A stretch of 8,213 nt of DNA from JBBRYB01 sp038238115 (GTDB lineage: Bacteria > Actinomycetota > Actinomycetes > Propionibacteriales > Nocardioidaceae): positions 1 to 8,213 of the forward strand of contig JBBRYB010000107.1 in the NCBI GenBank assembly GCA_038238115.1, written 5' to 3'. Of this stretch, positions 5,110-8,213 are shown in pieces. The notes beneath the pieces were generated by a model. That model saw only the letters and a list, made by a program, of their open reading frames with translations. It was not told the DNA's origin and did not search any database. Made by a program: the position numbers and the translations under genes. Numbering within the stretch: position 1 is the stretch's first letter; each line of letters begins with the position of its first letter.

Positions 5110-7935
5110 CTACGCCCCGTTACGCGTCGCAGGTGAGTCCGCTGTTAGCTGTCCCTGGCGGCGGACCTCGAGTTCCAGCTCCCTGCGCCTGGCGATGCCC
5201 AGCTTGGAGAAGATGTTTGACAGGTGCGATTTGACTGTCGCGAGCGCGATGAACAGGCGCTGTGCGATCTGGGGATTGGTCAGGCCCTCCGCGACCAGCT
5301 CCGCCACCCGCTGCTCGGTCTCGGTGAGGCTGGACCAGCCACTCGCGGGCCGCCCGCGACGCTTCCGTCCCTTCGATGCCTGTAGCACCGCCTGATCGAT
5401 GGACAGCTCCCTGCCGTGGCTGAAGGCGGCCTCGGACGTCTCGTCGCCCAGCTCATCGCGGATCAGCGCCACGGCGGCAGCGTGGCGCGCTGACTCCCAC
5501 GGCGCACGCGCGTAGCCGCCTCGGTCGCGGAGGGCCTGCGCGGCGCCGAGCAGCCGGGCGGCATGCTCGCAGCGACCCGGCTCGGCGGCGAGTCCGCCAA
5601 GCGCCTCAAGCGAGGCTGCGACGTCCGGTGCCGCGCTGACCTCCCAACGCAATCCAAGCGCCTCGTCGTGGAGCATCGCCGCTCGCCTCGCGTCGCCGTC
5701 GGCCCGCGCGAGCTGACCGAGCCCGTGCAGCGCCCGGGCGGTCGCCAGCTTGTTGCGCTCATCCGAGCGCTCGAGAGCCTCCTCGAACAGGGCACGCGCC
5801 CCACCCAGGTCACCCTCGTCGGCCGCCAGCTCGCCCATCCACTGGAGTCCTGGCACCGAGATCCCGGGGCGTGCGCGAACCTGTACCTCCTCGAGGAGCG
5901 CGCGAGCACGCCGGTGGTCCCCCCGGGCGTGAGCCACCCTGGCCAGCCCCAGGAGCGGGCCAAGGATCTCGCCGCGCGGTGCGGCCTCGGGCAGCGTCGC
6001 TCGGGCTTCTTCGAAAAGCTCCTGCACGCGAACGTAGTCGCCACGCCCGAGCGCCAGAAGACCGAGGGCGGACAGGGCGTTGGAGACGACGAGATCCTCC
6101 TCGAGCTCGCCGGCAATCGCCCTAGCCTCCTCGAGGAGGAACTCCGCTTCATCGTAGTCCCCCTGCACCACCGCGACGAATCCCAGCCCGACCAGTCCGT
6201 AGCGCATGCCCTGCATGTCCCCGGCCCCGCGCGCCACCGCGAGGCACTCCTCGAACCACGGGCGGGCGGGCCGCATGTCGTTGACCCTGACGTGCGCATC
6301 CCCCACGGCACCGAGCGCGTGGGCGAGACACCAGGTGTCGCCTGCCGTACGGGCGAGGCGTGCGCTCTCCTCGAGGAGCGTGAGCTGCTCCGGGAGATCG
6401 TGGTAATACGGGGAGTGGCCGAGGATCAGCAGCGCCCGGGCAGAGCCGCGGGCGTCCCCGAGTTCCTGGAACGCGGCGAGGCTCTCCTCGAGCGCCGGGC
6501 GCGCGCGTTCGAGCTCGCCCGCCATGTACCTCAGGAACCCGGCGCCCCAGTGCGCCTTGGCGCGCAACTCCGGAGCTGCCTCGCCGTCGAGCTCCTCGCT
6601 CACCGCCTCGAGCAGCTCGCGACCCTCGCGAAAGCGGCAGCGCACGCGCCAGAACAAGATCAACGCGCCCACGAGGCGCAGCGCCCACTCGCTCCTCCCG
6701 TGGGCGCGTGACCAGTCGAGGGCGCAGCGGAAGTTCGCGCCTTCGGTGTCGAGGAGCTTGAGCCAGCGCACCTGCGAGGGGCCGGTGAGCTCGTCTTCCG
6801 CCGTTTCGGCGAGCTCGAGGTAGCAGCGCGCGTGCGTCTCCCGGACGCCGTCCGCCTCGCGCGACTCCTCGAGTCGACTGGCCGCGTACTCCCTGATCGT
6901 CTCCAGGAGCCTGTAGCGGGCCGTCGGCCCGTTGGCGGTCTCCGCGACGACGAGCGACTTCGCCACGAGCCGGGCGAGCAGATCGAGGACGTTCGCGTCC
7001 TCGACCTCGCCGCCCACGCAGACGGCCCGGCACGCGTCGACGCAGAAGCCTCCGGCGAAGACCGAAAGCCGCCTCAACAGAGCCCGCTCGGCTGCGGGGA
7101 GGAGGTCGTGGCTCCAGTCGAGCGCCGCCCGGAGGGTCTTGTGGCGCGGCATGCCGCCGCGGGTGCCCCTGGCTGGGAGGCCGAAGCGGTCGTCCAGGCG
7201 GCTTGCGATCTGCGCGGGGGTGAGCATCTCGACGTGCGCGGCGGCCAGCTCGATCGCCAGCGGGAGGCCGTCGAGACGGATCGAGATCGCTGCGATGGCC
7301 GAGGCCACGTCTCCGCTGAGGGCGAAGTCCGGCTGCACGGCGAGCGCGCGCTCGACGAACAGCTGCGCCGCCTCGTAGCCCATCAGCGACTCGGGCCCCG
7401 TCGACTCAGCGCCGGCCGGCACGGAGAGCGGCGGGACGTGCCACACGTGCTCTCCCATGATCGCGAGGGGCTCCCTGCTGGTCGTCAGGACCGAGAGCTC
7501 TGGGCACTCGCGCAGCAGGCCGTCGACCATCTTCGCGCAGGCCTCCACCAGGTGCTCGCAGTTGTCGAGGACGAGCAGCGGCGGTCGCCGGCGGAGCCGG
7601 GCGATCACGGAATCCATCAAGCTGGTGCCCGGCGATTCCTGCACGGACAGCGACGACGCAAGCGCCTGCGCAACCAGCGACGGCTCGCCGATCGGAGCGA
7701 GGTCCACGAGCCGCGCGCCTTCGGAGTGGCGCTCGGCGAACGCGCGGGCCGTCTCCAAGCCGAGCCGGGTCTTGCCGACGCCCGGGGGGCCCGTAAGGGT
7801 GAGAAGGCGGGCGCGTTGGAGCAGGTCCGCCAGCTCCGAAAGCTCCCTAGCCCGGCCGAGGAAGCTGCTGACGGGCGCGGGGAGGTCGTGGGTCACCGCC
7901 TTCGGCTGGCGGGACGGCGGGGCTTCGTGCGCCAT
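5110..7935 (-). CDS. NB-ARC ATPase / TPR / LuxR-type transcriptional regulator
   Basis: A 941-residue cytoplasmic regulator. Residues 22-60 hold SSFLGRARELSEL and the Walker A motif GPPGVGKT (49-56). Walker B is LLVLDN (120-125), followed by CEHLVEAC. TTSREPL and the LDGLPLAIELAA motif of NB-ARC/STAND ATPases lie downstream. From roughly 360 to 840 there are many helical TPR-like repeats with AR..LEEALA patterns. Residues 868-927 are a LuxR/GerE helix-turn-helix (LTETEQRVAELVAEGLTNPQIAQRL, then LATVKSHLSNIFSKLGI). This is the family usually labelled LuxR C-terminal-related regulator. Such proteins are thought to bind DNA after a ligand or partner releases the ATPase/TPR part; the signal cannot be read from the sequence. 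ATG 7935 gives an N-terminus typical of the family, but its ribosome site (GGA) is weak. The gene ends 15 nt before promoter copy B and is visibly richer in GC than the exported genes. Confidence 0.93.
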   Translation of the reverse strand: MAHEAPPSRQPKAVTHDLPAPVSSFLGRARELSELADLLQRARLLTLTGPPGVGKTRLGLETARAFAERHSEGARLVDLAPIGEPSLVAQALASSLSVQESPGTSLMDSVIARLRRRPPLLVLDNCEHLVEACAKMVDGLLRECPELSVLTTSREPLAIMGEHVWHVPPLSVPAGAESTGPESLMGYEAAQLFVERALAVQPDFALSGDVASAIAAISIRLDGLPLAIELAAAHVEMLTPAQIASRLDDRFGLPARGTRGGMPRHKTLRAALDWSHDLLPAAERALLRRLSVFAGGFCVDACRAVCVGGEVEDANVLDLLARLVAKSLVVAETANGPTARYRLLETIREYAASRLEESREADGVRETHARCYLELAETAEDELTGPSQVRWLKLLDTEGANFRCALDWSRAHGRSEWALRLVGALILFWRVRCRFREGRELLEAVSEELDGEAAPELRAKAHWGAGFLRYMAGELERARPALEESLAAFQELGDARGSARALLILGHSPYYHDLPEQLTLLEESARLARTAGDTWCLAHALGAVGDAHVRVNDMRPARPWFEECLAVARGAGDMQGMRYGLVGLGFVAVVQGDYDEAEFLLEEARAIAGELEEDLVVSNALSALGLLALGRGDYVRVQELFEEARATLPEAAPRGEILGPLLGLARVAHARGDHRRARALLEEVQVRARPGISVPGLQWMGELAADEGDLGGARALFEEALERSDERNKLATARALHGLGQLARADGDARRAAMLHDEALGLRWEVSAAPDVAASLEALGGLAAEPGRCEHAARLLGAAQALRDRGGYARAPWESARHAAAVALIRDELGDETSEAAFSHGRELSIDQAVLQASKGRKRRGRPASGWSSLTETEQRVAELVAEGLTNPQIAQRLFIALATVKSHLSNIFSKLGIARRRELELEVRRQGQLTADSPATRNGA

Positions 7936-8070
7936 GCATTCCGAACTATGAGCCCCCGCACCTCGTTGGGTAAGTGTTTGGCTCCCTTAGCGGTTCGTCT
8001 CCGCGCCGGTCAACGAGCAGCCGCGACGGTGGCGGCAACCGTTGCCCAGGGACCAGCCGGCGCCTCCGGC
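7936..8070. other. Intergenic region before the regulator gene
   Basis: This 135-nt stretch should contain the regulator's promoter and the end of the upstream ATPase message. Two short inverted repeats are visible: AGCCGG/CCGGCT at 8055-8071, which overlaps the upstream stop codon, and GGCAA/TTGCC at 8034-8046. Both stems are only 5-6 bp and neither has a T-run. I see no convincing -35/-10 pair and no copy of the 20-bp dyad. Confidence 0.4.
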
Positions 8071-8213
8071 TCAGGCCGGGACGGCGGCGCCGGCGAGGCG
8101 ATCGGCGAGCCGCACGAGGGCGGCGACGCCGGGGGCGTCGGGGTCGAGGTCGATCGGGGCGGTGCCCTCGCGGTCGGCTGCGGCGATGACCGGATCCTCG
8201 GGGATGACGACCA
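8071..8213 (-). CDS. C-terminal end of a probable MinD/ParA-like ATPase (partial)
   Basis: Only the last 46 complete codons and a TGA stop (8071-8073) lie in the window; the gene enters from the right edge. The fragment reads VVIPEDPVIAAADREGTAPI, then DLDPDAPGVAALVRLADRLAGAAVPA. The order IPxDPxVxxAxxxGxAPIxxxPxxPxVxALxxLAxRL is the usual C-terminal tail of MinD/ParA-type P-loop ATPases, where an early proline-acidic strand leads into the final helix. The nucleotide-binding motifs are outside the window, so the call rests on the tail alone. The gene is 135 nt upstream of the regulator on the same strand, and a shared function is not implied. Confidence 0.6.
   Translation of the reverse strand, partial: VVIPEDPVIAAADREGTAPIDLDPDAPGVAALVRLADRLAGAAVPA

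Noticed and set aside
5880..6500. Recurring CTCCTCGAGGAG-like palindromes within the regulator gene
   Set aside because: They encode the repeated LLEEAR/LEE helices of the TPR-like region, so codon bias explains them.
5563..6711. 382-codon plus-strand frame opposite the regulator's TPR region
   Set aside because: The minus frame is continuous from Walker A to the HTH. The plus frame has no recognisable domain or ribosome site.
7974..8189. Arg/Gly-rich plus-strand frame near the right edge
   Set aside because: Low-complexity translation of GC-rich DNA. The minus strand carries a MinD/ParA-like tail ending at 8071.

Overview
The window is high-GC DNA in which all seven genes I can support are read on the minus strand. 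The long plus-strand open frames are shadows of these genes. Codon bias, the cysteine-pair repeat protein and the NB-ARC/TPR/LuxR regulator suggest an actinomycete, possibly of the Thermoleophilia type. That placement comes from family recognition, not from a marker gene.

Layout in transcription order (right to left): (1) 8213-8071, the 3' end of a probable MinD/ParA-like ATPase. (2) 7935-5110, a 941-residue regulator with an N-terminal NB-ARC-type ATPase, a long TPR-like middle and a C-terminal LuxR helix-turn-helix. (3) 4972-4508, a small exported protein of unknown function. (4) 4479-3004, a lipoprotein with six Asp-boxes (sialidase-type propeller fold), 28 nt downstream of gene 3 and probably co-transcribed with it. 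(5) 2885-1824, an exported seven-bladed Vgb-like (streptogramin-lyase family) propeller. (6) 1747-1301, a cupredoxin-like lipoprotein that has lost the usual Cys-His copper ligands. (7) 1147 to beyond base 1, an exported protein made of at least eight copies of a 41-49-residue repeat with a Cys-x5-Cys pair. Gene 7 runs off the left edge without a stop.

The most notable non-coding signal is a block of about 90 bp present twice, at 1155-1245 (before gene 7) and 5006-5095 (before gene 3, just after the regulator). It contains a 30-bp stretch identical in both copies. Within it is a 20-bp imperfect dyad that overlaps a plausible -35 box, with a -10 box 16-17 bp further on. By this reading the dyad centre lies near -42, where LuxR-type activators classically bind. 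The adjacent LuxR-family regulator is therefore the obvious candidate to bind it. The working model is a small regulon: a cytoplasmic ATPase/TPR/LuxR sensor switching on a set of exported, mostly beta-propeller, proteins. The binding and the joint function are inference.

Other non-coding structure: a perfect 16-bp-stem hairpin lies between genes 5 and 6 (1762-1797). A 13-codon leader ORF overlaps the start of gene 3 by ATGA. A 50-bp perfect direct repeat lies inside gene 7. I saw no tRNA, rRNA, insertion sequence, transposase or CRISPR array.
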